A stretch of DNA of 64,000 nucleotides from Halomonas zincidurans B6 (GCF_000731955.1 NZ_JNCK01000001.1:1550001-1614000), one strand, 5' to 3'; numbered from the stretch's first letter, positions 51,124 to 59,883 are shown. A program made the numbers and translations. Notes: generated from the letters alone by a model not told the origin.

Positions 51124-52014
51124 TTATTCGGATTCGAGCAGAAAGACCTTGAAGGCCTGCCACAGCGGGCTGCGATAGCGCTCGGGGTGCCAGACCAGCG
51201 AAAAAGCCCGGGACAGGCTCAGCGGGGTTTCCAGCGCCACCAGTTCGCCGCGTGCGAGTTCGCCGGCGACACTCAAGCGTGACAGGCAGGCCAGCCCGAA
51301 TCCGGCACGTACGGCCTGCTTGATCGCCTCGTGCTGGTCCAGTTCCATGCGCACCTGGATGCGTTCAACGTGGGGATGGATCGCCGCCTCGAAGATCGCC
51401 CGGCTACCCGAGCCCGGCTCGCGCAGGATCCATTGCGCCGACTGCAGCGCACCGATGCTCAACCGCCCCTGGTCGGCCAGCGGATGCTGGGGCGAGGCGA
51501 TGATCGCCATCTCGTCGTGACGCCAGACCTCGCTGACCAGGCGCGATTCCGTACACTGCCCCTCGATCAGCCCCAGATCGGCATCGAAGCGCAGGATGTC
51601 GCTCATCACCTCCCGCGTGTTGCGCAGGCGCAGCTGCAGATCGACCCCTGGATGGCGCTCGCTGAAGCGTCCGGCCAGCATCGGCAGCAGATAGGTACCA
51701 ATCGTCGCGCTCGCCGTCACGTGCAGCGTACCGCGTAGCGCGCCCTCGGGCTCCCGGGCGGCATCGACCAGCTCGGCCATGCCCTGCAGCAGTTTCTCGG
51801 CATGCGCCAGCAGGCGACTCCCGGCATCGTTGAGCTCGAGCCGGCGGCCCAGCCGTTCGAACAGCACCACCTCCAGTTGACGCTCGAGATCACTCAGCGC
51901 CTGACTGGCCGCCGATTGCGAAAGGCTGAGCTGCCTGGCCGCTGCGCTCACCGAACCGCTCCGCGCCACAGCGACGAATACCTGAAGCTGGCGAAAGGTC
52001 ACATGCGTCGACAT
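51124..52014 (-). CDS. LysR-family regulator, YeiE-like
   Basis: 296 residues. The N-terminal winged HTH reads TFRQLQVFVAVARSGSVSAA then ARQLSLSQSAASQALSDLER. The effector domain starts near 92 (GTLHVTASATIGTYLLPMLA) and contains QWILREPGSGSRAIFEAAI, which resembles CysB/CbbR/YeiE-type anion-sensing regulators. It is divergent from a YeiH-type gene over 108 bases, the arrangement of yeiE-yeiH in E. coli, where YeiE is linked to sulfite stress. Control of the adjacent exporter is the obvious inference. Confidence 0.88.
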   Translation of the reverse strand: MSTHVTFRQLQVFVAVARSGSVSAAARQLSLSQSAASQALSDLERQLEVVLFERLGRRLELNDAGSRLLAHAEKLLQGMAELVDAAREPEGALRGTLHVTASATIGTYLLPMLAGRFSERHPGVDLQLRLRNTREVMSDILRFDADLGLIEGQCTESRLVSEVWRHDEMAIIASPQHPLADQGRLSIGALQSAQWILREPGSGSRAIFEAAIHPHVERIQVRMELDQHEAIKQAVRAGFGLACLSRLSVAGELARGELVALETPLSLSRAFSLVWHPERYRSPLWQAFKVFLLESE

Positions 52015-52122
52015 ATCAGTTCCACTTAACAGTCATATCGTTATTACCCAATAACACATAACAGGATCGCCGATTAGTCTAACCAGACAATTCGAATCAT
52101 TCAGTTTCGAGGGAGGCGACTC

Positions 52123-53121
52123 ATGTGGCAGGGCATCGTGTTGTGTGCCGGCTTGACCCTGGGGGGCTTTGCGCTGACCCAGCTCCCCGGCATCGTCGAA
52201 AGCGGCGTCAGCCCGCTGGTCTTCTCGCTGCTGCTCGGCCTGGTGGCGGGCAACCTACCGTTTATCGGTCGCCTGCCGCAGGCGCGCCCGGGGCTACAGT
52301 TCGCCACGCGCTGGTTGTTGCGCGGCGGCATTGTGCTGTTCGGCCTCTCGCTGACCCTGCAGCAGATCCTCGGGCTCGGCCCCAAGGTGATCGTGCTGGA
52401 CACGCTGGTCATCACCACGGTACTGGTCATCGGCTACTGGCTGGGCACGCGAGTGCTCAAGCTGGATGCCGAAACGGCGTTGCTGACCAGCGCCGGCAGC
52501 GCCATCTGCGGTGCCGCGGCGGTACTGGCGACGGAAACGACGATTCGCTCGAAGCCCGCCGCGACGGCGATGGCGGTGGCCACCGTGGTGCTTTTCGGTA
52601 GCCTGGCGATGCTGCTCTATCCGCTGCTCTATCCGCTGACCGGCATGGACGAAGGGCTCTACGGAATCTATATCGGCGCGACCATCCACGAAGTCGCCCA
52701 GGTGGTCGCCGCCGGCGATGCGGTGGGTCCCCAGGCACTGGCCAACGCGGTGATCGTCAAGTTGGTGCGGGTGATGCTGCTGGTGCCCTTCCTGCTGATC
52801 GTCGGCCAATGGTGGCTGCGCCGCGACACCCAAGATAGCGATGACAGCACGGCGCGCCCCGCGCTGGTGATTCCGTGGTTCGCGTTCGGCTTTCTGGCCA
52901 TGGTCGTGTTCAATAGCCTGATCGCCCTGCCCGCCGTGCTGCATGCCGGGCTGGTGACGGTGGGCCAGGTCTCGCTGGCCATGGCCATGGCGGCACTGGG
53001 TTTCGAGACACGCCTGGAAAAGCTCAAGGCCCTGGGCGTCAGGCCCTTTCTGCTGGCGCTGTGCCTGTTCGTGCTACTGCTGGGAGGCGGATGGGCGCTA
53101 ACGCCGTTGCTTATGAGTTGA
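52123..53121 (+). CDS. yeiH: YeiH-family putative sulfate/sulfite exporter
   Basis: 332 residues with about ten membrane helices and GGGAGG upstream. The PSE/YeiH family marks are FSLLLGLVAGNLPFIGRLPQ-like SLLLGLVAGNLPF, GLQFATRWLLRGGIVLFGLS, TSAGSAICGAAAVLATETTI and GIYIGATIHEVAQVVAAGDA. Family members near sulfonate-degradation genes have been proposed to export sulfite or sulfate. Here suyAB would release sulfite inside the cell, so export by this protein is a coherent hypothesis, not shown by sequence alone. Confidence 0.88.
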   Translation: MWQGIVLCAGLTLGGFALTQLPGIVESGVSPLVFSLLLGLVAGNLPFIGRLPQARPGLQFATRWLLRGGIVLFGLSLTLQQILGLGPKVIVLDTLVITTVLVIGYWLGTRVLKLDAETALLTSAGSAICGAAAVLATETTIRSKPAATAMAVATVVLFGSLAMLLYPLLYPLTGMDEGLYGIYIGATIHEVAQVVAAGDAVGPQALANAVIVKLVRVMLLVPFLLIVGQWWLRRDTQDSDDSTARPALVIPWFAFGFLAMVVFNSLIALPAVLHAGLVTVGQVSLAMAMAALGFETRLEKLKALGVRPFLLALCLFVLLLGGGWALTPLLMS

Positions 53122-53173
53122 GCGTGACCTGACGGCCACATCGGTGGCCCACCAGGAAGCCCCGCGTCAATGC

Positions 53174-53201
53174 GAACGCCCGCTATCATGAGCGGGCGTT
53201 C
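53174..53201. terminator. Perfect 11-bp hairpin between convergent yeiH and ugd
   Basis: GAACGCCCGCT (53174-53184) and its exact complement (53191-53201) enclose ATCATG. Neither strand has a U-run after the stem, so it would be a weak or rho-assisted bidirectional terminator. It lies 53 bases after the yeiH stop and 22 before the ugd stop. Confidence 0.5.
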
Positions 53202-53222
53202 TCGCTGTAGAGCTGGCAGCGC

Positions 53223-54566
53223 TCAACGAGGCCGCATCAAGGACTCGCCACGACCGACGGCAAAGTACAACAGCCCCGCTGCCTTGACCGCCTCGGGGTC
53301 GTAGAGGTTGCGACCATCGATCACCACCGGCGTGGCCAACTGAGCCTTGAGCCAGGCGAAATCGATACTGCGAAAGGCCTTCCATTCGGTGCAGATCACC
53401 AGCGCATCGGCGCCGGAAACCGCCTGCTCGCGACCGTCGACCAGCGCCAGATCGTCGCGCTCGCCGTAGAGCCGGCGGCACTCGGCCATCGCCTCGGGAT
53501 CGAAGGCCCGCACTCGCGCGCCGGCCGCCCACAGCGCTTCCATCAACGTACGGCTGGGCGCCTCGCGCATGTCATCGGTGCCGGGCTTGAAGGCCAACCC
53601 CCACAGCGCCACCGTCTTGCCTGTCAGGCTTCCATCGAAGGCCTGGCTGAGCTTGCTGAACAGGGTGGTCTTCTGGCGCTTGTTGACCGCTTCGACGGCT
53701 TCGAGCAGTTCCGAGCGATAGCCGATCTCGCTGGCGGTGCGCGCCAGCGCCTGGACATCCTTGGGAAAGCACGAACCGCCGTAACCGCAGCCGGGGTAGA
53801 TGAAGTGATAGCCGATGCGCGGGTCGCTGCCGATGCCATGGCGCACCTGCTCGATATCGGCGCCTAATCGCTCGGCCAGGTTGGCGATCTCGTTCATGAA
53901 GCTGATCTTGGTGGCGAGCATGGCATTGGCCGCATACTTGGTCAGCTCGGCGCTGCGCACGTCCATGAAAATCAGCTTTTCACGGTTGCGGTTGTAGGGC
54001 GCATAACACTCGCGCATCAGCGTTTTGACGCGCGGCGATTCAGTGCCCACGACGATCCTAGCACCCCGGGCGAAGTCCTCGATCGCCGCCCCTTCCTTGA
54101 GGAATTCAGGGTTGGAGCAGACGTCGAAAGCCGTTTGCAGACCCCGTGCGGCGAGGGTCGCGGCGATCTCGGCGTGGACCTTGTCGGCGGTGCCCACCGG
54201 CACGGTGGACTTGTCGACGACGACCTTGTAGTCCGTCATGTGTTCGCCGATGCTGCGCGCCACCGCGAGGACATACTGCAGATCGGCGCTGCCATCCTCG
54301 TCGGGGGGCGTGCCCACGGCGATGAACTGCAGGGTGCCGAACGCCACTGCGGCGGCGGCATCGGTGGTGAAGCGCAGCCGGCCCTCAACTACGGTATGGC
54401 GCACCATTGCCTCGAGACCGGGTTCGTAGATCGGCAGTTCGCCGCGTTCGAGCCGGGCGATCTTGTCGGTATCGACGTCCACGCACAGTACATCGTGACC
54501 GACATCGGCCAGGCAGGTGCCGGTCACCAGACCCACGTAACCGGTGCCGAAGATGGTGATTTTCAT
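53223..54566 (-). CDS. ugd: UDP-glucose 6-dehydrogenase
   Basis: 447 residues. It oxidises UDP-glucose to UDP-glucuronate with two NAD+. The Rossmann fold opens the protein (FGTGYVGLVTGTCLADVGHD), VDKSTVPVGTADKVHAEIA and CSNPEFLKEGAAIEDF are substrate-pocket marks, the catalytic Cys is in GYGGSCFPKDVQALART, and the C-terminal NAD domain has GLAFKPGTDDMREAPS. The next upstream gene is a UDP-glucuronate-type epimerase, so the pair probably makes UDP-galacturonate for a surface polysaccharide. Confidence 0.95.
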   Translation of the reverse strand: MKITIFGTGYVGLVTGTCLADVGHDVLCVDVDTDKIARLERGELPIYEPGLEAMVRHTVVEGRLRFTTDAAAAVAFGTLQFIAVGTPPDEDGSADLQYVLAVARSIGEHMTDYKVVVDKSTVPVGTADKVHAEIAATLAARGLQTAFDVCSNPEFLKEGAAIEDFARGARIVVGTESPRVKTLMRECYAPYNRNREKLIFMDVRSAELTKYAANAMLATKISFMNEIANLAERLGADIEQVRHGIGSDPRIGYHFIYPGCGYGGSCFPKDVQALARTASEIGYRSELLEAVEAVNKRQKTTLFSKLSQAFDGSLTGKTVALWGLAFKPGTDDMREAPSRTLMEALWAAGARVRAFDPEAMAECRRLYGERDDLALVDGREQAVSGADALVICTEWKAFRSIDFAWLKAQLATPVVIDGRNLYDPEAVKAAGLLYFAVGRGESLMRPR

Positions 54567-54589
54567 GGCGCGTTATCCCTGAACCAGTC

Positions 54590-55597
54590 TCATACTTGAT
54601 AGAAATCGCGATACCAGGCGACGAAACGCGCCACCCCTTCCTCGACCCCGACCGCGGGTCGATAGCCGGTGACCGCGAACAATGCCTCGGTATCCGCCCA
54701 GGTCCGTGGCACGTCGCCCGGCTGCATCGGCTGGTAATCGCACTGTGCCGTGCATCCTGTGGCGCTCTCAATCGCGCGGACGAAATCCATCAACGCTACC
54801 GGGCTGCCGTGTCCTATGTTGTAGAGCGCGATCGGCGCGCGCCCGCTGTCCGGCACCATGGCCTCGTCGGGCCATTCGGGATGTCCGTCGGGGATCACAT
54901 CGAGAACCCGCACGACGCCTTCGACGATGTCGTCGATGTAGGTGAAGTCCCGGGACATGTCGCCGTGATTGTAGACCGGCAGTGGCGCCCCTTCGAGGAT
55001 CGCTCGGGTGAACTTGAACAGCGCCATGTCGGGCCGCCCCCAGGGACCGTAGACGGTAAAGAAGCGCAGGCCGGTGGCGGGCAGGCCATACAGATGCGCA
55101 TAGGTGTGCGCCATCAGCTCGTTGGATTTCTTGGTCGCCGCGTACAGGCTGATGGGATGATCGACGTTGTCGCACGTCTCGAACGGTACCTTGCCGTTCA
55201 TCCCGTACACCGAACTCGAGGAGGCATAGACCAGATGCGCGATCTGTTGGTGACGACAGCCTTCCAGCACGTTGAGGTGCCCGATCAGGTTCGATTGCGC
55301 ATAGACCACCGGGTTTTCCAGCGAATAGCGCACCCCGGCCTGGGCAGCCAGGTGGATCACCCGGTCGAAACGCTCACCGGCAAACAGCCGCTGCATGCCT
55401 TTGCTGTCGGCAATGTCGAGTGGCTCGAAGCGTACGTTGGAAAAACCAGCCAGATCGTCGAGTCGCGCCCGCTTCAGGGCAACGTCGTAGTACTCGTTGA
55501 GATTGTCGATGCCGACGATGGCATGCCCATCCTCGGCCAATCGTTTGGCGACAGCATGGCCTATAAAGCCTGCCATGCCGGTAATCAGAATGTTCAT
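54590..55597 (-). CDS. NAD-dependent epimerase, probable UDP-glucuronate 4-epimerase
   Basis: 335 residues from ATG 55597. Extended SDR enzyme: ILITGMAGFIGHAVAKRLAE with the GxxGxxG loop, VGIDNLNEYYDVALKRARL, a hallmark of UDP-glucuronate 4-epimerases (CapI/LspL/GlaE type), the catalytic VYASSSSVYGMNGKVPF and YAATKKSNELMAHTYAHLYG (Tyr-x-x-x-Lys), and RFFTVYGPWGRPDMALFKFT. It converts UDP-glucuronate to UDP-galacturonate, using the product of the neighbouring ugd, 23 bases away on the same strand. Confidence 0.92.
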   Translation of the reverse strand: MNILITGMAGFIGHAVAKRLAEDGHAIVGIDNLNEYYDVALKRARLDDLAGFSNVRFEPLDIADSKGMQRLFAGERFDRVIHLAAQAGVRYSLENPVVYAQSNLIGHLNVLEGCRHQQIAHLVYASSSSVYGMNGKVPFETCDNVDHPISLYAATKKSNELMAHTYAHLYGLPATGLRFFTVYGPWGRPDMALFKFTRAILEGAPLPVYNHGDMSRDFTYIDDIVEGVVRVLDVIPDGHPEWPDEAMVPDSGRAPIALYNIGHGSPVALMDFVRAIESATGCTAQCDYQPMQPGDVPRTWADTEALFAVTGYRPAVGVEEGVARFVAWYRDFYQV

Positions 55598-55690
55598 GAA
55601 CCTTCCGAATCGCGTGAAAGAGCCGCGTAAAAATTGCACGCACTATATCATGCCAGCTTCCTTCAGGGGGTTGGCGGCATTACCCCTGCG

Positions 55691-56182
55691 CTAGGGCTTG
55701 TGACGATAGGCGGCGATGGCCCCTATCAGTCCCAGCATCAGCAACGCCAGGGCCGCCACGCCGAGATAACCCAAGGCTGTGTCGAAGGCGGCCAAGCGTG
55801 AATCGTCGGCAACTCCCTGCCGGGACTGCTGGAGTCCATACAAGGCTAACTGCCCCGCGCCGACCATCAAGGCAAGAAGCAGGCCCAGCGGCAGGCACGA
55901 CACCAATCCCGGGGGTATCGGTATGCCTGGCAGACGAAATCGTCTGCGCGGTTCGGTCTTGCGAGGATTGCTGCTCGCCGCGCGGCGCGATCTCGCCGTG
56001 CCGCCGCCGGCCTGGCGGGGTTGGCGCTTCTGACGCGGCTTGCGCGTCGCCGGGCCCATCTTGGCGCTCCCCTTCTTGCCGATCCCGGTACGGCGAGCGC
56101 CCGAGAACAGCCCGCTCACGGCCGTTATCGACAGCAACGCCACCAGCAGGAATAGCGATGTAAAGAAAACCAGTGCGGCCAT
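55691..56182 (-). CDS. Unrecognised membrane protein with a basic linker
   Basis: 163 residues from ATG 56182, with GGGAGAGG upstream; the longer open frame to 56272 lacks such a site. One N-terminal membrane segment (ALVFFTSLFLLVALLSITAV) and two C-terminal ones (VSCLPLGLLLALMVGAGQLA, GYLGVAALALLMLGLIGAIA) flank a strongly basic linker of about 60 residues rich in Arg, Lys and Pro (ATRKPRQKRQPRQAGGGTAR). No family recognised. The linker is probably cytoplasmic by the positive-inside rule and could bind nucleic acid or acidic lipid head groups; that is speculation. Confidence 0.75.
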   Translation of the reverse strand: MAALVFFTSLFLLVALLSITAVSGLFSGARRTGIGKKGSAKMGPATRKPRQKRQPRQAGGGTARSRRAASSNPRKTEPRRRFRLPGIPIPPGLVSCLPLGLLLALMVGAGQLALYGLQQSRQGVADDSRLAAFDTALGYLGVAALALLMLGLIGAIAAYRHKP

Positions 56183-56286
56183 CACCTCTCCCTTGTTGCA
56201 AAGCCCATTCGTCCACTCACCTGCACCCAGGCCTGTCTGCGAGCGATCCATCTGGGTCGGGCACCCTGACAAGCCTCATGATGACG

Positions 56287-57084
56287 TTAGCGAGGCAAGC
56301 TCAAAAGCCGCTCGGCCATTTCCACGAAACCCTCGCCATGACTGGCGCTGCAAAGCCACCGCGGGCGCGCCTGCATGGCTCCAAGATGTGCAGCGATGTT
56401 CGCGACACCGACCGAAGCGGGATAGTTGCGAAATAACGACTCGTCGTTGGGTGCATCGCCTATGAACAGCACTCGCCGACGCTGCTCAGCGATTGACAAT
56501 CCGAAGTCCTGCTCGAGCACCCGCATGGCCATGCTGGCCTTGTCATGCTCGCCGAACCAGGCGTTCACGTGTATCGAGCTGGCACGAGCGCTTGCCCCAC
56601 CCTTGCGCATGGTGTCGACCAGGCGCTCGATTGCCTCACGACCCAGCGATGGCACTACATCCTGCGCGTGGTCGATCGCCACGTCGGCCAGGCGGTAAGG
56701 CTGGTCGGCGGCCAAGCGCGCCTGCGGCACGGCAGCCAATGCCTGCCCGGCCAATTCCAGCAGGCGCCGCTGCTCGTCGCGCAACTGCTCGCGAGGCCGG
56801 ACGAAGCATTGATCGAGCCCGCCACCGGGGGTCTTGCGAAAGCGCAAGGCGCCGCTCTCGCCGATCACCGCCGCCACCGGCCAGGCACGCACGATATGAT
56901 CGCACCACCCCGCGCAGCCCCCCGTGACCGGCACGACATGGATACCGCCATCCTCGAGTCGCTCCATGGCCGCCAGGGTGGCCGCATCGAGCCGCCCGTG
57001 GCGGGTCAGCGTATCGTCGACATCGGTCAACACCACTTCGATCGGCTGCAGTGCATCGCTATCGGCGTCCTGCAATCGCTGCAT
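56287..57084 (-). CDS. HAD-superfamily (subclass IIB) sugar-phosphatase-like hydrolase
   Basis: 265 residues. HAD motif I is VVLTDVDDTLTRHGRL with the nucleophile Asp20, motif II VPVTGGCAGWCDHIV has Thr, and motif IV is LFIGDAPNDESLFRNY. The cap between about 85 and 190 is of the IIB type seen in Cof, sucrose-phosphate and mannosyl-3-phosphoglycerate phosphatases. Motif I reads DVDDTLT rather than the commoner DLDGTLL. A compatible-solute phosphatase role would suit a halophile but no partner synthase is adjacent. Confidence 0.85.
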   Translation of the reverse strand: MQRLQDADSDALQPIEVVLTDVDDTLTRHGRLDAATLAAMERLEDGGIHVVPVTGGCAGWCDHIVRAWPVAAVIGESGALRFRKTPGGGLDQCFVRPREQLRDEQRRLLELAGQALAAVPQARLAADQPYRLADVAIDHAQDVVPSLGREAIERLVDTMRKGGASARASSIHVNAWFGEHDKASMAMRVLEQDFGLSIAEQRRRVLFIGDAPNDESLFRNYPASVGVANIAAHLGAMQARPRWLCSASHGEGFVEMAERLLSLPR

Positions 57085-57147
57085 CGTTTACTCCTCATGG
57101 CCCGTTCATCGCCAACCCTGGCTGCGCAAGAAAGTCTTTTAGCGCGC

Positions 57148-57195
57148 GCCAGAAGCGAGGCCGGGGGCGAATTCGCCCCCGGCCTCGCTTCTGGC
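57148..57195. terminator. Perfect 48-bp palindrome downstream of the motAB-linked small gene
   Basis: Two 24-base arms are exactly complementary with no spacer, centred on GAATTC at 57171/57172. The GC-rich stem could act as a terminator for the minus-strand unit ending at 57268, but no U-run follows the stem on that strand (the next bases are GCGCGCTAAAAGAC), and on the plus strand none follows either. It lies 63 bases upstream of the HAD gene start. Confidence 0.55.
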
Positions 57196-57267
57196 CATCC
57201 TTCGTTCGAGCCGATCATTCCTTGCCAAAGCATTCATTCCGAGCTATACGACCGACTGCCGGCACCC

Positions 57268-57501
57268 TCACTCCAGGCCGGCCCCCTTGAGCTCGGCGGC
57301 AAAGGAATGTGCCACCCGATTCAACTGAATCGGATCGACGCCGGGCAGCATCCTGCGCAGCTCGCCAAACAGGCTCTCGGCCGTATCGTGGCGCCCCGAA
57401 TAGATGAGCAGAAAAAGGTAATGCTCGATCTGTGAGTCGCTGTAAACGACCGCATCGCGCTTTGCCCGATCTTTCCTGGTATTGATTCTCTGAATTGCCA
57501 T
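57268..57501 (-). CDS. Small unrecognised protein downstream of motB
   Basis: 77 residues, no family recognised. The N-terminus is basic (MAIQRINTRKDRAKRDAVVY), and the remainder is predicted helical (DSQIEHYLFLLIYSGRHDTA, ESLFGELRRMLPGVDPIQLN). It has codon usage like its neighbours and follows motB by 105 bases on the same strand, with a terminator-like palindrome after it. A role with the stator pair is only suggested by position. Confidence 0.65.
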   Translation of the reverse strand: MAIQRINTRKDRAKRDAVVYSDSQIEHYLFLLIYSGRHDTAESLFGELRRMLPGVDPIQLNRVAHSFAAELKGAGLE

Positions 57502-57606
57502 CGCCCCGCCTAAGCTTGCCTTCGTCCCATTCGGTCGCGAATCGTGCGGCCACCATCACGATTCGAACGTTCCAACGCAAGCATACAACGTTCATCAACC
57601 TCCGGT

Positions 57607-58560
57607 TCATGAATCTTCGGGGGCATGAATGATCAATTCGACACGCCGGTTGGCGGCCCTACCCTCGGCCGTGGCATTGGACTCGAGAGGCTGCGTGTCG
57701 GCATAGCCCACCGAGCGCAGCCGCTGGGGATCGATTCCCGCCGCGACCAGGTAACGCAGGATCGCCGTCGCGCGAGCGCTGGAGAGCTCCCAATTGGACG
57801 GATAACGCTCGGTATTGATCGGTACGCTGTCGGTATGCCCCTCGACCGACACCGTGCCTTCGTACTGGTCGAGCAGCGACACCAGGCCCTGCACCATCTC
57901 CTGGCCGGGATCGGTCAATTCGGCGTCACCCGAGCCGAACAATAGATGGTCCTGGATGCGCAGGTTGATGCCGCCCTTGATCCGCGACACCTCGACACCG
58001 TCGATCACCGGCAAGGGCTTGGGCACCTTCAATTGCCACTCGCCGGCGACCTGAATGGCCGCCGCCTGGGCGCTGCCGCTGATCCAGCGCGTAGCGGCTA
58101 TCGCCTGTGCGGCCTGGCGAGCATCGGGATGAATTTGCGGCAACACGGGAACCTGCGGCACCAGCATGCTCCGCCCGGCAAGGCGCTGAGCGGCCGCCAG
58201 CGCATCGCGGCTCAATGCCGGCGGCGCGAGCAGTGCCCCCAGGCGCACCCCGAGCGGCGCGGGCAACGGCCGCGTAGCGGCGATTGACCGCGCCGTCACG
58301 CTGCGCGCGACATCGATCGCCTCGGTGGAAATCCGGGCACTCGCCGGCGTTTGCGCAGGCACATTCGCCGCCAGGGCGCCACGCACGGCGCCCGCCCAAT
58401 CCCTCGCCTGGCCACTGACCGTCAGCAACAGCACGAACAGCGCCACCAGCAGCGTCATGATGTCCATGTAACTGATCATCCAGCCCTCGCCATCGCGCTC
58501 CTCGGTACGCAGGGAGAGCAGGCGCTCGTGGTGGTGGCCGTCGCGATGACTCTCAAGCAT
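57607..58560 (-). CDS. motB: MotB/PomB-like flagellar stator protein
   Basis: 317 residues from ATG 58560, overlapping motA by 8 bases. One N-terminal membrane helix (WMISYMDIMTLLVALFVLLL, about 27-47) holds the conserved ion-binding Asp. A long periplasmic linker of about 130 residues leads to an OmpA-type peptidoglycan-binding domain (LLFGSGDAELTDPGQEMVQG, VEGHTDSVPINTERYPSNWE, LSSARATAILRYL, EGRAANRRVELII). FVLLLTVS after the Asp is closer to Na+-type PomB than to E. coli MotB, but ion choice is unproven. TolR-like roles are excluded by the OmpA domain. Confidence 0.87.
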   Translation of the reverse strand: MLESHRDGHHHERLLSLRTEERDGEGWMISYMDIMTLLVALFVLLLTVSGQARDWAGAVRGALAANVPAQTPASARISTEAIDVARSVTARSIAATRPLPAPLGVRLGALLAPPALSRDALAAAQRLAGRSMLVPQVPVLPQIHPDARQAAQAIAATRWISGSAQAAAIQVAGEWQLKVPKPLPVIDGVEVSRIKGGINLRIQDHLLFGSGDAELTDPGQEMVQGLVSLLDQYEGTVSVEGHTDSVPINTERYPSNWELSSARATAILRYLVAAGIDPQRLRSVGYADTQPLESNATAEGRAANRRVELIIHAPEDS

Positions 58561-59374
58561 TGGCGTTCGCGCCCTGTTGCGGCTCGGCCAGCGACTTGCG
58601 GACCGGGTCGCGGATCTCATCCTGATAACTGGCCATGAACGAGTTGAGCGTTTCCTCGATGAACGACGGCAATCGGCGCTTGGAAATCAGCGCCACGCCC
58701 TCGAGCACCATGTTCATGGCGATCAGACGCTGCTCGGTGCGGCGCTCGAGCTTCACCGCGATGGGCTTGCATACCAGATTGGCGAGCAGGATGCCGTAGA
58801 ACGTGGAGAGCAGGGCCACCGCCATGCGCGGGCCGATGGTGGCAATATCGCCGACCTGCATCACCTCGAGCATGTTGACCAGCCCCACCAGCGTACCGAT
58901 CATGCCAAAGGCCGGCGCATAGGCCGCCATGGTCCGGAATATCTGCGCCTCGGCCAGTTCCCGTGCCTTGAGACGGGCGATTCGCCAGCGCAGCAGGTCG
59001 GTGATCTCCGATTCGCGGGTATTGTCGATGACCAGCTGAACGCCGGTCCGCAGAAAAGGGTTGCGAGTCTGTTCCAGTGCGCGCTCGACCGAGCGGATGT
59101 CGCCCTTGAACCACAGCCGCGCCATGTCCACCAGCTCGCGCGTATCATCCTCGACGTAACTGTCCTCGCGGCGGAAGACCACGCCGACGAGTCGCACCAC
59201 GCGAATGACTTCGCGCAGCGGGTAACTGATGAACGTCGCCGCCAGCGTGCCGGCGAGGACGATCGCCAACCCCGGCAGGTTGACGAAGCTCATCGCCGTG
59301 TCCGCGCTCAGCAGCACGACGCTGGCCAGCAGCAGCACGCTGGCGGCTATGCCTATCAGGGTAGAAACATTCAT
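58553..59374 (-). CDS. motA: MotA/PomA-like flagellar stator protein
   Basis: 273 residues from ATG 59374. Four membrane helices: about 3-22, 30-50 (NLPGLAIVLAGTLAATFISY), 155-180 (MAAYAPAFGMIGTLVGLVNM) and 190-212 (MAVALLSTFYGILLANLVCK). The loop between helices 2 and 3 is cytoplasmic and carries the charged residues that engage FliG (EDDTRELVDMARLWFKGDIR). With motB it forms an ion-conducting stator. No other flagellar or chemotaxis gene is in this part of the window. Confidence 0.88.
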   Translation of the reverse strand: MNVSTLIGIAASVLLLASVVLLSADTAMSFVNLPGLAIVLAGTLAATFISYPLREVIRVVRLVGVVFRREDSYVEDDTRELVDMARLWFKGDIRSVERALEQTRNPFLRTGVQLVIDNTRESEITDLLRWRIARLKARELAEAQIFRTMAAYAPAFGMIGTLVGLVNMLEVMQVGDIATIGPRMAVALLSTFYGILLANLVCKPIAVKLERRTEQRLIAMNMVLEGVALISKRRLPSFIEETLNSFMASYQDEIRDPVRKSLAEPQQGANANA

Positions 59375-59540
59375 GAACGAGTCCGCTCGGAGCCCAGGAT
59401 GGCCCCATGATAGCGGCGGATCGCGGAGGCAAAGCCATGAAAAAGGGCTACAAATCGGGTTGTTCATGCCTTCAATCGCACATCCCTCTACGCGCTACGA
59501 TGCGATGGCGGCGGCGCCTGCCTTCACTACCGGCGGAGCT

Positions 59541-59879
59541 TCACAGCGGCTTGATGTCGATCACATGGCCAATGATACGATAGCCGGCCTTGTGCGCCGC
59601 CTTCTCGGCTTGAAGTTGCGCTTCGAGTCTGGAGATGCTCGTCGACTGGTGCTCGAAGACGGTATCCCACTCAAGCGGCTTGTTGCGGACCGCGAGCTTG
59701 ACGATATACCCAGTCTTGATTGAACTGCCCTTTGCGGGCGTACGCTTGGTCCTGAAAGCCAGTCCACCGACGCGATCTTCCGTCGCCCTTTCGCGTTGTG
59801 GCTTGCTGGCCGTTGGGCCAAGAAACGCATTGATTTCTCGCCGCATGCTCTGTTCGAACTCGTCTAGCTCTGTTGCCAT
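59541..59879 (-). CDS. Unrecognised small protein
   Basis: 112 residues, no family recognised. It is hydrophilic, with a probable N-terminal helix (LDEFEQSMRREINAFLGPTA), a central strand pattern (GYIVKLAVRNKPLEWDTVFE), a coiled-coil-like helix (SRLEAQLQAEKAAHKAGYRI) and a short hydrophobic C-terminus (IGHVIDIKPL). The start has AAGGTAAG upstream and lies four bases from the stop of a possible short upstream frame. Base use is more AT-rich than the neighbouring operons, so recent acquisition is possible. Confidence 0.6.
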   Translation of the reverse strand: MATELDEFEQSMRREINAFLGPTASKPQRERATEDRVGGLAFRTKRTPAKGSSIKTGYIVKLAVRNKPLEWDTVFEHQSTSISRLEAQLQAEKAAHKAGYRIIGHVIDIKPL

Positions 59880-59883
59880 TGAT

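Noticed and set aside
53174..53201. Hairpin after yeiH read as a strong rho-independent terminator
   Set aside because: The stem is perfect but no U-run follows on either strand, so it is listed only as a weak terminator.
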